A stretch of 64,000 bases of DNA from assembly GCF_963678635.1 (NCBI RefSeq), contig NC_087071.1, forward strand, positions 15,747,613 through 15,811,612, given 5' to 3'. The notes beneath the pieces are model-generated. The model was not told the origin of the DNA. It saw nothing but the letters and a program-made list of their open reading frames with translations, and searched no databases. This document shows, one piece after another, positions 34,621 to 45,760 of this stretch; positions within the stretch are counted from its first letter, which is position 1, and each line of letters begins with the position of its first letter. A program made the position numbers and the translations under genes. The stretch is from Symsagittifera roscoffensis (lineage: Eukaryota; Xenacoelomorpha; Acoela; Convolutidae).

Positions 34621-35548
34621 CTAAGGTCCAAATCGACTCGTCACGGGACGTGTATATTTGGAGAATTTTGTCCCAAATGACCAGGAGATCCGCGATTAAC
34701 TTTGGATTCTGATTCTGGTTCATCAAAAATATCCGAACAAAAATTTTTAAAGCTTTTTATTGAAATTTTAAGGGTCGGGCAATCCGGGAACACTTTGAGA
34801 GAAGACCTCGGGGAGTATATTAGACAAGACACACTCACTTGAGAAGACAGTGTCCTGGGCTTCGTTTTTTTGGAGTGGTCCAATTGAGGGAAGTCTTTTT
34901 CTTTTAAGGTTATGTTTTTCTTATCTGTTACTGAAGCCATCACTGCTCTTTCACAAAAAATTGTTATATTTTAAACAAAGCAGTGGTTTGATACTTCTGT
35001 ACTGGTAAAGTGATACTGAACGAAATATCGCTGTCACCTATAGGCTAATATTATCAGGTTATCAATTGTATTTTGTGTGTTAGTTATAAAACCTTGTGAA
35101 ATTTTGTGATACTGTTATACTAGGTGATAGAGAGGAACTAGTAAAAAGTAAACATTGTGTTGAGCTTTAGCTGAGTCACTAATAGCGTCTCTAAAAGATT
35201 GAAGGGATTTTTTTGATATTGAAGGAGTTGAGTAAGCAGTCTTAAGCAAGTTTTTTGTCGAATTTAATTTTGGAACTTGTGCATTGCCGTCAAAAGAAAT
35301 TTTTTTAATCACGAGATATGCATCGTAGAGACTCGCTAGGAGAAGTAACTAAGATTCCCAGGCTGATCACGGGAAGCACGTGGAGGTATAAATCACGGCG
35401 TAGCCAATCCTAGATTAGTAGCATCAACGGCGTTTTTGCTTGTGAAGCAGCAAGTGAAGGTAATGGTGATCTTTTTGTGAGCGGAATGAAACTAAGAAGT
35501 GAGAAGAATCAAGATTAAGAGCGGGACGCCAAGGCCGGAGCGGCTAAC
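34621..35548 (+). other. 5' leader of the giant element, no gene recognised
   Basis: No plus-strand frame is convincing. Minus-strand frames at 34,641-34,943 and 35,115-35,312 are probably shadows. GC rises sharply from about 35,330 as gag approaches. Confidence 0.35.
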
Positions 35549-37173
35549 GTGACGCCAACTGATCCCTTCGGGGAAGGGGAGCAGACACTAATCATACGCG
35601 ACCAGCCTGGCAAGGGATTTGAGCGGGAAGAAACCGACCAAACTCAAGAGACATTGGAGCGTTCCGAGGTCGTAGTACGAGAGGAACTGTTGTTTAAGGG
35701 GATGTCTAAATCAGAGACCAAAGGCAATAGTCGGAGAAAAGAAAAATCCTCTCTAGTCATGCAGGGCACGAATGCAATGATGTCGAGCATAAGTCCAAGA
35801 GAAGAGCAACCAATTTCAAAAAGGAAAAGAAGCTTCAAGACGATGTATGATGAGCGCATGACGTCGCTCCGAACTGATGGATTGTTCTTTGGGTATGTTG
35901 ATCCGGGGCTGATGCACTCGGACACGGGCTTCACACCTAGCCCGAGACAGGAAAAGAGTAAGAAAGCGTTGTATGACTCGCTAACCAATGTGAGACGGGA
36001 TAACGATGGGAGCGTCGTCGACATACGACAGGCTGACGATGTTGATGGGCACAAAGAAGGGTGACGCATCGTCGAGTAGTAGGCTGCAACCTCAATTGAC
36101 ATTATCGTCTCTGGGTCTTACCCCAGTGCTGGGAACGGCTAGCGACTTGAGTGACATGTTTGCCGGTGTAATGGCAGGCTTTGAAGAACTGCGACACGAT
36201 ATGACCGAGAGGATGAATCGAGTTGAAGAAAGGGCTCAAAAAATCCATGCCAGATTGAGAGAAGAGCTGACAGACGTGAAGTCACGAGCGAGTAGTGATC
36301 AGGTCCAGCTGATTCGGGACACCGATCAGTGCCTGGCGGAAAGTTTGGCGCTGGCGACCTAGGAGTCACAAGAAAGAAACGTTGAGATGACGAGAGAGAT
36401 CTAGCGATTATTGAACGATCACCTACGCTCATACGATGACTAGCCTGGAGAGGAGGTTAGATGCCGAAGCTGACCTCATGATGCGGAAGCTTGATGAGAT
36501 CTTGAGCAGAGGCACCCGGGAAAATCGTCACGCTCCGACGGAGGACTCACGTCAAACGACTGACGGAGGCGGAGCCCGCGGTTATGCAGGGGCCCAGCCG
36601 AGATCAAGAGCCGACTTTGAGTATAACCTTAGGGAGACGCAGTGCAGCCCCTTCGAGGGCGGGTCGGACGAATCAGGCCCCACCAGAAGCGGAAGCGACG
36701 CCGGGGGCACAGTCACAGACACTGCCACGAGTCAGATTGGTGCCAGATCTGACTACCATCTCGCAGGACACTTCAATGTTGAGCCTTTGAATAGGTCTCT
36801 CGGAACATTCATCGCCAAACTCTCGAAGTCAACCGAGAGAGGAGAGAGGACAATAAGGACACTCAAAAAACCGAAATCATACAGGGACGACTCAGATGGC
36901 TGCATCGACAACTGGATAGAGATGATGACGTTACATTTTGATTAAGAGAATCTCTCCAAGAACAGGAAAGCAGCGCACTGACGAGCAATCTAGAGGGCAC
37001 GGCCCTAATTGTGTAATGACGAAAATAATCAATCAACGAGACAGCGCTCGCAAAATAACGAGAGAGCGCAAGCTTGCTGCACTGCTTCGGTTCGGGTGTA
37101 CAGGGGCATCAAGCTATGATGAGGTTTGGAAAGAGACGTCAAAGAGATGACGAATCCATAGAAAAGTTTTTGG
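35549..37173 (+). pseudogene. gag N-terminal and capsid-like region of the giant element
   Basis: Open frames at 35,549-36,064, 36,006-36,362 and 36,436-36,945 chain through frameshifts. The first is charged and disordered (GKGFEREETDQTQETLERSE). The second has a coiled-coil-like heptad helix (FEELRHDMTERMNRVEERA). The third ends with a segment (DDSDGCIDNWIEMMTLHF) that looks like the start of a Ty3-type capsid domain, where a conserved Trp helix is usual. The capsid continues in broken pieces to about 37,170. The ATG at 35,549 is the first in the long frame. Confidence 0.55.
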
Positions 37174-38139
37174 ATGACCTCGAGTTACTGGAGAAGCAAC
37201 CCTGATGAGAGGATATGGGAACGGAACTTGGCTATTGCCTCAAATTTCATGGATGGAGTAAAAAGTGATGAGCTGAAAACCATGTTGGCCACACACTTCA
37301 CCCTATCGCTAGATCAAGTGCCCACGCCCCATGTTTTGCGCATGAAGTCGCGTGAGTACTTGCTCATCAAACCAAGGGCGCAAAATTGTTTTAGCAATTA
37401 CTGCAACTACAGTGGAACGAAAACTGACGCGAACTCAAGTTGGTACAGACCTCGAGACGACATGGATAGGAGGAGGTCTTGTAGGAATTGTGGTTCGATG
37501 GACCACCACGTTTCAGCCTGTTGTACTAACAAACAAAATATCAAGGCGATAGATTACTTTCTCGACGATTTTGATGCAACAGAGGAAGACCACGAAGAGT
37601 ATGTGAGGGAGCTCATAATGAAATATGGACCCAGATGCTTCTTCTGTAATTTGGAGGGACATTTCAAGTCGGATTGCACTCAATTCTGGTATACAGTAGC
37701 AGATGCGAAGCATCCCTGCCGTGAAGAAGCCTTTTCGAGGGTCAAGGCAAGTCGAGCCCGCCTGATGAATGTAGTCGAATCACGGAAGAAAGAGGTGACA
37801 TCAGGCACCTTCACAACCAAGAAGGGTAAAACTTTACCTGATGAGGCGATTGCCTCGAGCCTGGAGGCAGAGTCAGCTGGTGCTTTCAGAGTGGATTATG
37901 GTCTAGCGGCACGGACCTCATCACAGAATGTTCAGCAAGAGTTTGCCACCAAAGAGGTTGAGCAGTGGGTAAGGTCAGAGTTAGCGAACACAGAGCTGCG
38001 CGAGAAACTCGATATTATAGGAAGATCAATGAAGAAAGAGGACAACCAGAAACCCAGGAAGCAGGGTCTAAAGTTGAATATCATCTCGGGAAAGACCTTC
38101 GGCATGAAAAGAGAAGGGACAAAAATAAAGTCGATCTGA
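37174..38139 (+). pseudogene. gag C-terminal part with two CCHC zinc knuckles
   Basis: A 321-codon open frame starts with the end of the capsid domain (NPDERIWERNLAIA, then DELKTMLATHF). It then carries two CX2CX4HX4C knuckles at 37,480-37,521 (CRNCGSMDHHVSAC) and 37,636-37,677 (CFFCNLEGHFKSDC), separated by an unusually long acidic linker of about 38 residues. A charged tail follows. Two widely spaced knuckles fit a nucleocapsid that binds genomic RNA. The next frame (38,146 on) overlaps only by a frameshift, so gag and pol were probably one reading frame. Confidence 0.75.
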
Positions 38140-38145
38140 TCAGTC

Positions 38146-38960
38146 GTGGGCCATCAAGAGGTGAAGAATTTGCGCGAGCCGTCCCAGATCACGGCAGTAC
38201 ACCTGGACATCTACGCGGACTACCTGAGACAGAAAGACCCCAAACTGGATTCTAAGGCAGTGAGAGCGTTACTCACAACAGGTGGTTCGAGGCTTACGAA
38301 ATTAGATGGACACTACCTTGAAGTTTATGGCCCATACCCAATTCTCATCAACGTGGACGGCATAAACATTTACGCTAAAGCTCACGTGACCGATGCAAGT
38401 GTCCAGGTAGGCCGGATCTACATCGGTCGAGAAGAGCTTAAGGTCCGACAAATCGGACACAACGCCATGCTGGAACAAGACTCGGTCCACATAGGCTGTG
38501 AGGCCGATCTGGCCGCGCATGTACTAGACGTGCAGGGTAGACAACTCTCCATGAAGGGACTTTTTAGACACCGGAGCAGTGGTCAGTGTCATGCCTGTGA
38601 GCACTTGGACCGACATGGGTTTTGATAGTTCGGATCTGATTCCTACTAATATCAGACTGGCAGCGGCTAATCAGGGTGCAATTGTATGACCGGAAGGACC
38701 ACTATCATCTCGTTGCAGCTAGAAGGGAGACATCTCTGGATGAGTTTCCTGGTCGTCGAGAATCTTGATGAGTCCGACCAGTTCATCCTAGAACGAGATT
38801 TTTTGCGCAACTTCGATGTCACAATTGACCTCAACGACGAGTTGATAGGAATCAAGGATCCAGAAAGGAAGTATGAAAAGAAACCAATTAATAAAATCCT
38901 GACTGACCAAACAAAGGTGCCAATTTTCCTAGATCGAAAATTTAGGTTAAAACCACATCA
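38146..38960 (+). pseudogene. retropepsin-like aspartic protease of the giant element
   Basis: The 38,146-38,625 frame holds a long N-terminal extension (VRALLTTGGSRLTKLDGHY and so on) before the protease. After a one-base shift near 38,560, the catalytic motif DTGA is at 38,567-38,578, followed by VVSVMPVSTW, the expected strand. The frame at 38,686-39,216 gives the C-terminal half, with GRTTIISLQLEG and RDFLRNFDVTIDL, where the family usually has an LG-D core. One TGA at about 38,686 and one frameshift break it. Confidence 0.7.
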
Positions 38961-39640
38961 GGCTGTAGTAGCGTCATTTAGGATGAGGAACCTGAATGAG
39001 CTTAGTAACGACAGACAGGTGTGTCTGGTTCCCAATCCAAACGGTAAAAGCTCAGCTATTTTAGGAAGAAGCTTCTCACTCACACATAGGGAGGGGGCTA
39101 GGAGAATGACCCCAAACAAGTCCGATGCATGCAGAAAAGAAATTGAAATGTTCATGGAATATGACATGATCGAAAAATCGAAGTCCTCGTGGGCTTGCGG
39201 CGTCGTCATGGCATAAAAGAAAGGGGGCAACTTAGGTTTTGCTGTGCTGTCCGCTACCAGAATGCGTTAACGATAAAGGACGCATATCCGATTCCTTACA
39301 TCGAAGAGAGCCTCTCCAAATTACGAGATGCAAAATTTTTCACGGCGTTGGATTTGGGGTCTGCGTTCTGGCATGTAACCCTCAGAAAATAAGATCGCGA
39401 GAAAACAGGCTTTGCTTGTGAACTGGGGCTGTACCAGTGGAAAAGAATGCTGTTTGGACTATGCAATGCGACGGCTACGTTCCAACGATTAATGGCTCAG
39501 GCACTCACGAATGTTTCCAAAAATGTATGGCAACCTCATAATGTGCTACATTGATGACGTCGTCATCGCGACATTAACGCAGGAGGACCATATAAAGAGA
39601 CTAGACGAGGTCTTTAGTTGTCTGTAGTGCGAAAAACTGA
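38961..39640 (+). pseudogene. reverse transcriptase of the giant element (YIDD)
   Basis: RT blocks are in order: HREGARRMTPNKSDACRKEI; MIEKSKSSWACGVVM; a stop, then KKGGNLRFCCAVRYQNALT; DAYPIPYIEESLSKL; KFFTALDLGSAFWHV; a stop, then DREKTGFACELGLYQWKRM and FGLCNATATFQRLM. A frame change precedes CYIDDVVIAT, whose YIDD is at 39,546-39,557. This is a clear Ty3/gypsy RT with two in-frame stops (about 39,214 and 39,390). The joint SFSLT/HREGARRM looks too short for the usual protease-RT linker, suggesting a deletion. Confidence 0.85.
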
Positions 39641-40190
39641 GAGACTCAATCAAGTATATGGGTCGCCTTGTAGATAAACACGGGGTCAGACCGAAAGGTT
39701 GAAGCAGTGTTGACATCAAACCGAAGACCGATACGCAATTGATGAGCTTCCTCGGATTCGCTCAAACGCGAACTTTGCGAGGCTCCGTTCCTCGTTATGC
39801 CTTCAGAAAAGGGGATGTTTGTGCTAGATAAAGATGCATCTGCATCAGTAGTTGCGATATCGGGCATACTTCACCAGGAACAGGAGTGGAATGAGTGGAC
39901 TGTTCTCAGTCCAATAAAAGTAAAGTTCTGAGCGACACTGAAATGCAATACGGTGGAGATGTTCGCGGTGATCACTTTCGTTGAAAAATACAGAGCGTAC
40001 ATTTGGAGCGCCCCCTTCAAGGCGCGCGTGGACAATCATGCTCTTGCCTGGCTGAAGACCTATTCGATGGACAAAAGTTACATTGGTCGTTGGATTGTGC
40101 GTCTGGACAGATACCACACGATCATAGAGCTCGAACCGGTGACAAACACCAAAATGCTGACAGCCTCAGCAAAAAGAAAGAATTTTATGA
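39641..40190 (+). pseudogene. RNase H of the giant element, connection domain deleted
   Basis: SIKYMGRLVDKHGVRP and TDTQLMSFLGFAQ are the normal end of RT. Immediately after (about 39,768) comes RELCEAPFLVMPSEKGMFVL, which in gypsy elements lies some 50-60 residues later, so the connection domain is missing. The RNase H strand DKDASASVVA, the helix EMFAVITFVEKYRAYIW, RVDNHALAWLKTY and the RWIVRLDRYH block follow in an almost open frame (39,953 onward). HQNADSLSKK appears after a one-base shift. Confidence 0.75.
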
Positions 40191-41400
40191 GCGACTGGAA
40201 GAGAATCAGGCCAACCAAGCAGAGATTGAGGATGGGTTTTCTTTCCTGGACAAAGAGACCTACGACGAACTGCGACTCACTAGGTGGCTTGACAAGTCCG
40301 GGCACCCCATACCAGGACATCCCGAACTTACCAGGACATCCCGCAGAGAAGAAAATGTTGGCGAAAGGTGATCCGGTCCCGTTGCAATTGGTGGTTCAAT
40401 CAGAGTTGGTGCAGCAAGAACTGACCAGGCTGGGTATTAACAGCATAGCCCCGCTAAACAAGGCTGTGAACGTGGCACCGGATGTCATGCTAAAAATCCG
40501 TGACCTACTTGACAGAGAGGTTGAACGCCATGACCATGAACAGATGGAGACCATGCAGAGGTTGACAATTACCGAAAAAACGGAGACGAGACTAGTAGCA
40601 ATTTGGAGTCGGGACGTTGAACTCGTTTGCCGATCGATAGTGAATCAGTTAGTGAGTTCGATTCCGAAAGATGTTCTTCTAAGGACTTCGTATATGGAGT
40701 GTCAACAATCGATCGCTACTCAGACTGCTCAAGAGGTCAACGTTGAATTAGGATCCAGAGTAACGAGAAGAGTTCAGTTTACAGACATGAAGGAGGAGTA
40801 TGAGCCGAGCTGGGACTGTTCATCCGGAGACGAAACATTGTCCGGTGAGTCATGCACCTTCGGGCTCAGACAGGATGACTTGTCCGGGGAGTCGACTTCA
40901 GAGCGACCAAAGGAAGGAATTTTGTCCGGGGAGTCGAGAAACACCATAAACAAATCAGAAGACGATGATGCAGAATCCATCGGCTCAAGTGAAGACTCGC
41001 AGTCTCAGCTGTCTCAGCCTTGGGAGAATGGGCCAGAAACTACATCCAATTCCGACGCCTCAGAAATCGCGATTCATTCTTTGCTAGTAGAGTGGAGGTA
41101 GCGCGTGCTGGATGTAGAAATGCATCAAGTCCCAGACAGAGACCGATATACCTTGGACGAGGAGGACACAGTAATTGATAATGCCGCACGCGAGCTTGAG
41201 TTAATAGCAGTGTCGACACGTCCGACTAGGTTACTTCTGCATGCTACGGTCGTTCGTGTCAACCTGGAACCATCAGTGCTAGAGGCAACACCTTTGAAAA
41301 AGATAAGAAGTGTTAAATTGATGGACGATGCCCATGCACCGGAGATAGTTAGTGGACAATTAAACGTGATAAAGACATATCTGTAAGCCAGATACCGACT
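40191..41400 (+). pseudogene. pol linker with a three-fold LSGES repeat
   Basis: The open frame from 39,953 continues to 41,101, and another runs 41,105-41,386. Between RNase H and integrase lies a hydrophilic, acidic stretch of about 400 residues. It contains LSGES three times, with the Ser codons starting at 40,841, 40,883 and 40,925. That is exactly 42 bases (14 residues) apart. The repeats are embedded in Glu/Asp/Ser-rich sequence. No known domain; gypsy elements usually have a much shorter spacer here. Confidence 0.5.
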
Positions 41401-42662
41401 GTCGGACTTCTTACGGGCTCAGCAAAATGATAGAATGACGAATAACCTAAAGAGATGGATCGAAAACAAAACACCTGACAAAGATGACAGCTACAAGAGA
41501 AAAGACCTTTGGTACTTGAATAAAGAAGGGATCGTGGCCTGCGAACGCAAGGAGGAGGATAAAATCCTTTACAGAAATAATTCGATAGTGCACCCGCAGT
41601 TGTATCAAAACGAATTGATCTTTCGTTCACATGATCAGATGGACCATCAAGGTGTGGACAAAGTGTATAATAGGATACAGAAACGGTTGGAATTGCCTGG
41701 TTTGAAGAAAGCCTGTGAAAAGAGGATTTCTGCATGATTGTCATGTCAACCGTCGAAGGACCCCAGGAAATTGAGGTTTCCCATGCAGTCAATAGAGTCA
41801 TCAGGATTCAATGAGGTGGTGCAATTTGATCATCAGAAGATATGTATGACAGCCTTGGGCTACAATCAAGTGCTGGTAATGATTGATCATTTCACGAAAT
41901 ACGCAGAGGCAGCACCCTGCATGACAGCATCAGCGGAAGAAACGTGAAATCACTTGATAAATGTATGGATAGCGGGACAAGGCTGCCCCATCACGTTCCA
42001 ATCAGACAATGGCAAAGCATTCGTGGGTGATCTTAGAAGGAGTTAATGAAGAGGTCACAAGTGGCACAGGCCGACTCGACCATTTATCACCCACAAATGA
42101 ATGGCCTAGTTGAAAGGCAGAATCGCATGTTAGTTCCCATAATGAGGATTTATTGCTCACGATGTCTGGACGACTTGGACTGGCACTTGTCGCAAGTGAT
42201 GGGCGCTTATAACAGCACAGAACATTCTACCACGTGAAAACGCCCGCAAATGATGTTGACAGGTCATAAGTAAGCACTTCCGTTAACGTTCTTCTACCCT
42301 GAGTACGAAGGAAAGAAAACAGCGCCACAAACGTACGTTCGTGATGTGATCAGGAGACAGCAGGAACTTAATGATTTATTCAGGAGGAACACGCAGCAGG
42401 CTCAAATTAGACAAAAACAAAGATTCGATAAAAGGACTGCAGTTGCAAAAGCCTACTCAGTCGGAGATTATGTCTGGGTGTTCCAGGAGGTCGTGTCACC
42501 AAAGAGAACTAAAAAGTTGCTGAAAAAATGCCGCAGTTCATTTAAAATAATTGAAGTGCACCAATGAAGTCGTTTTTATTGGTTGAGTACCGGACGGGCA
42601 GCTCATTACGGGATATCAAGCCCCACAATGCTTCATCGGAGAATTAATGTGTTCCAGCCGAC
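41401..42662 (+). pseudogene. integrase of the giant element
   Basis: The frame at 41,435-41,737 holds the zinc-binding half: His residues in FRSHDQMDHQGVDKVYNR, but the C..C pair is largely lost. The core follows with QFDHQKI (Asp codon 41,828-41,830), QSDNGKAFVG (Asp codon 42,005-42,007), a frameshifting deletion, then STIYHPQMNGLVERQN (Glu codon 42,112-42,114). The frame at 42,346-42,567 has QKQRFDKRT and the SVGDYVWVF fold of the C-terminal domain, followed by KKCRSSFKIIEV. Stops at 42,045 and elsewhere inactivate it. Confidence 0.8.
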
Positions 42663-43230
42663 ATGCATGATGAGGACTATTTAAGTGTGGATCCTGCCTG
42701 CGAGGTTAATGAAAGAGGCACGCGCGACAAAAACGACGGAAATGAGGCGGTAGATAATTGCCATCTGCCACTGGACCTGGAGTTAACCGAGAGAGTGGAG
42801 GTGGACGACGAAACTCTTCCATATTTGGAAGAAAAATGGGACTTTCCAGAACAAACTGAAATTGATATAGGAACACAGCCTGACTTTCCCTTCACCATGG
42901 AAACACGCATGGCAAAAGAGAAAAAAGCAAGAAGAAGTAGAACCCGTATGGCGAGGATTTTGTCCTAGACAGGATAGTTTTGAGCGACATGATGGACTCA
43001 CTAGTGGGACTGGACGAAGTAGTGGTGCCACAAGAGATCGACCTGTTCAACGACACAGAATAGGGTTGGATCGGCGATTGCTCTGAACCGGAAGTGGAGT
43101 TCGAACCGGAGAAGGAGCAGATGCATGAGCAAGAATTGACAACTCTGCGAGTGCTCAAATGGATCCATGATCTGCCAGCATACCCGAAAGAGATCATCTT
43201 GACGATTCAAGCTGTTGATTAAAATAGCAT
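42663..43230 (+). pseudogene. acidic C-terminal tail of the pol polyprotein
   Basis: The frame 42,663-42,968 is open for 101 codons, with MHDEDYLSVDPACEVNE and several Glu/Asp-rich stretches. It ends in a basic run (RMAKEKKARRSRTRMAR). Readable pieces continue to about 43,230 (EKEQMHEQELTTLRVLKWI). Such a tail after integrase is unusual. No domain is recognised; it may be a hinge or a nuclear-targeting tail. Confidence 0.4.
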
Positions 43231-44033
43231 CAAATACGTCAGTCACGACAATACTGAGTCCAACTGAGTCGCTGCAGATGGTTCTTTATGCGTTCCAGAA
43301 TCCAACCTTGATCTGCTCGATTTTGGGCGATCGACGGGGACGCCGATGGATATTTTTGTCCGGAGAGTGGGGGTAGGACTCACCCACACCGAAAACTTTA
43401 TGATCAAAAAATTATAATTGACAAGGGAAACTGGAGAGCTGGAAACGGAGGGCGAAAATGTTAAAAAACCGCTTTTTGGACGATTTTTTGAATCGTATTT
43501 TGATTTGCAAATCACTACTCAAACAAAATCGTTATCAGGGACAGTGATTTCATACTCACAAGAGGCCTGGTGTAGGAGGGATGTTAGCGCTGCCCCCTGT
43601 TGCATCACAGATACCACGGAAATATTTGTGCTTCCTGGTAACTAAGGCCACTGATAGACAACACGTAAATCCCGAAAACTTGGTGCTGGCCTTAACTAGA
43701 CTCAGGAATTTCTTGCCTTAGAGAGGACTGACCTCTCTCTCCTTACCAGTCTATGATCCTAATAGGGAAAACTGCATCCGAGAGACTTAGATGCCCTCGT
43801 ACAAGTAATTTTTTCGGAAATGGACATAGAGTTCTACTTTAAAAAAATATTGTCTGACCATAGGCTAGAGCCACATTCGGTGTTAAAATAGTCCTTATTA
43901 TGTTAACTTTTTAGTCACTGGGGTTAAGTGTTTTAGGTTATTGGTTAGGTATTAGCTCTTTATGTGATAGTATTGATGTGTGATTTTTATATGTTATTTT
44001 TTTGTTGGTTTTGTTTTATGTGATGCTCATGTC
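43231..44033 (+). other. spacer between the two coding regions, AT-rich at its end
   Basis: Broken pieces to about 43,860 include RTDLSLLTSL and TDTTEIFVLPGN. From 43,870 to 44,030 the DNA turns strongly T-rich with no open frame. This marks a boundary between the gag-pol unit and a second transcription or translation unit, comparable to the spacer before env in other retroelements. Confidence 0.45.
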
Positions 44034-45016
44034 ATGGAAGCCTTGAACACTCCAGCTACGAAAGTGACAGCGCTCAGTTATAATTATTCTGACATGATGG
44101 CAAATGGACAACACGTAGGTGCTAGTTTTCAAACTGAAAACAATAGAGAGTTTCAATGGACTGTTTTTAAAAGATGTGAATGATGTTTTATCTTAGAGAT
44201 GAAACAGCTCGGAATGATTTACCTAAGTCGTGACTTGTTTTTTAGATCTTGGTTGATCTTTATCGAACTTGAACTGAATCAGAGAAACACGACCAGACAC
44301 ACACGAAGAAGAACGAGTGATACCAACGATTTGATAGATTATATCTTAGCGAGCCTGGGAACGACTCTGGACGAGGTGTATCAGCGGTTGGTCGCTGGCA
44401 ACTTTGGATTGGAGGAACCGGAGCTGGCAATGTTCACCGTCGCAATCCTCATGGAAGGGAAGCTGATGTTGGTCCTGATGTTGGCCTTTGGCGCGTCTGC
44501 AACCGCCGAGAGAGGTCGTAACCGACTCATGAGATGGTGACGAGGTAAAATGTCGGCACCTGGACTAGGCGAGCAGAGGGACTACCGGTTAGGGGAAATG
44601 CCCCTACCTGTTTAGCCTGTACATTCTCATTGGAGCCAAGCGATCACGTGACCGGTCGGGCCCATCACACTCAGCAGACTCCCCAACTGCGGTGATAGAT
44701 ACAAGTAGGGTCAGTGAGCTGCTAGGGAACAGCCCCTGGGGAAGATATAAAGCAGACATGGCTATCAAATTAAGCATGAAAATGCTAACATGTCGTGCAG
44801 ATGCGGAAAGAATGCTCAACGTTGTTGATCCTACGCTATCTGGTCTGTGGCGTATAGCAGGCGTGGATCGGTTTTTGGCTAAAGAAGAGCAATTCAGCTC
44901 CGCTACTACATTTCAATTGGTGGATCTGGAGGGTCTGCCCGGAGATAACACTATGGGATCATTGAACACGAGGTCATTGACGGACGTCCGTCATCAGCTC
45001 TACGACAAACCGTAGA
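44034..45016 (+). pseudogene. segment 1 of the second coding region
   Basis: The frame starting at the ATG at 44,034 (MEALNTPATKV) stays in phase to 44,540 apart from one TGA at 44,181-44,183. It includes DLIDYILASLGTTLDEVYQ and a hydrophobic helix (EGKLMLVLMLAFGASA). After a shift, 44,692-45,012 continues with SELLGNSPWGRYKADMA and GLWRIAGVDRFL. The start is chosen because the DNA just upstream is AT-rich and closed. Confidence 0.4.
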
Positions 45017-45760
45017 GTGAAGTTTCTGGTGGAGAACAGGCCCAACAACCGGCATCACAAAATGGGGGAACAAGTCGCCAAACCCCCGGGACGAACCGCA
45101 GGCGAGTATTCAAGAGATTACCCCAGAATCACATTAGTGGAAGGTGACGAAAATATGTACGTGCACCTGGAATCACCAAAAAGAGACAATCTGTTTGCAG
45201 CTTATGACCCTCGGGAAATAAAGCTGGGGAGAATTCGGATAGTGGGCTGCTTTGACTACCTGTACACGCCCCGCTCACACTTTTGGTCGGATGTGTTTTT
45301 CCTCACAGTTCCCAATTTGGATTGGTGCCAATCCGTGAGGATGGCGATAAGTGTGCAGAGGGTGGTAAATGTGGATCCAGAAAGAGTGATAATAGCCGGA
45401 TCGAATGACCAAAACGCTCTTGTCGACGGATCAGTTCCGAGCTCGGAGGCTGTGGGAGAGGCGATTATGACGCTGCTCTCCGCCATGGTGGAGGCTGTGA
45501 GATCGATACGACAGAGTTTTGCAAGGCAGTTGGTGAAGATAATCTTTGTGCTGTCTCCGGGCTATGCCCTATTGCCCGAACCCCTGCAGTTTGTGTATGT
45601 CATGGTCGTCTTGCTGGCGAAGGATGATTTGATGTGATGATACCGGCACCGAATCGACAGTTGGATCCCAGCTTTTACTACCCCTACCGATCAAAACTCC
45701 CTGCGATATGGTCGGATATCTCGAATGCGATCCAAAGATTCAAAGAACATTGCACGACAC
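45017..45760 (+). pseudogene. segment 2: SGNH-hydrolase-like candidate (GxND motif)
   Basis: The 206-codon frame 45,017-45,637 reads RIRIVGCFDYLYTP, then about 45 residues later RVIIAGSNDQ (GSND codons 45,398-45,409), then a long helix and VKIIFVLSPGYALLPEPL. After a small shift comes MIPAPNRQLDPSFYYP, with IWSDISNAIQRFKEH. A hydrophobic strand leading into G-x-N-D, followed by a strand of the type IFVLSP, resembles blocks III and IV of SGNH/GDSL esterases. The catalytic Ser block would then correspond to RIVGCFD, where the usual G-D-S is not present, and the D-x-x-H block is not clear. This is a hypothesis based on motif shape only. Confidence 0.35.

Noticed and set aside
36139-36432. Minus-strand ORFs opposite gag and pol (for example 35,644-36,102, 41,349-41,801 and 48,045-48,491)
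   Set aside because: They overlap plus-strand frames with recognised or strongly codon-like content and are shadows of them.
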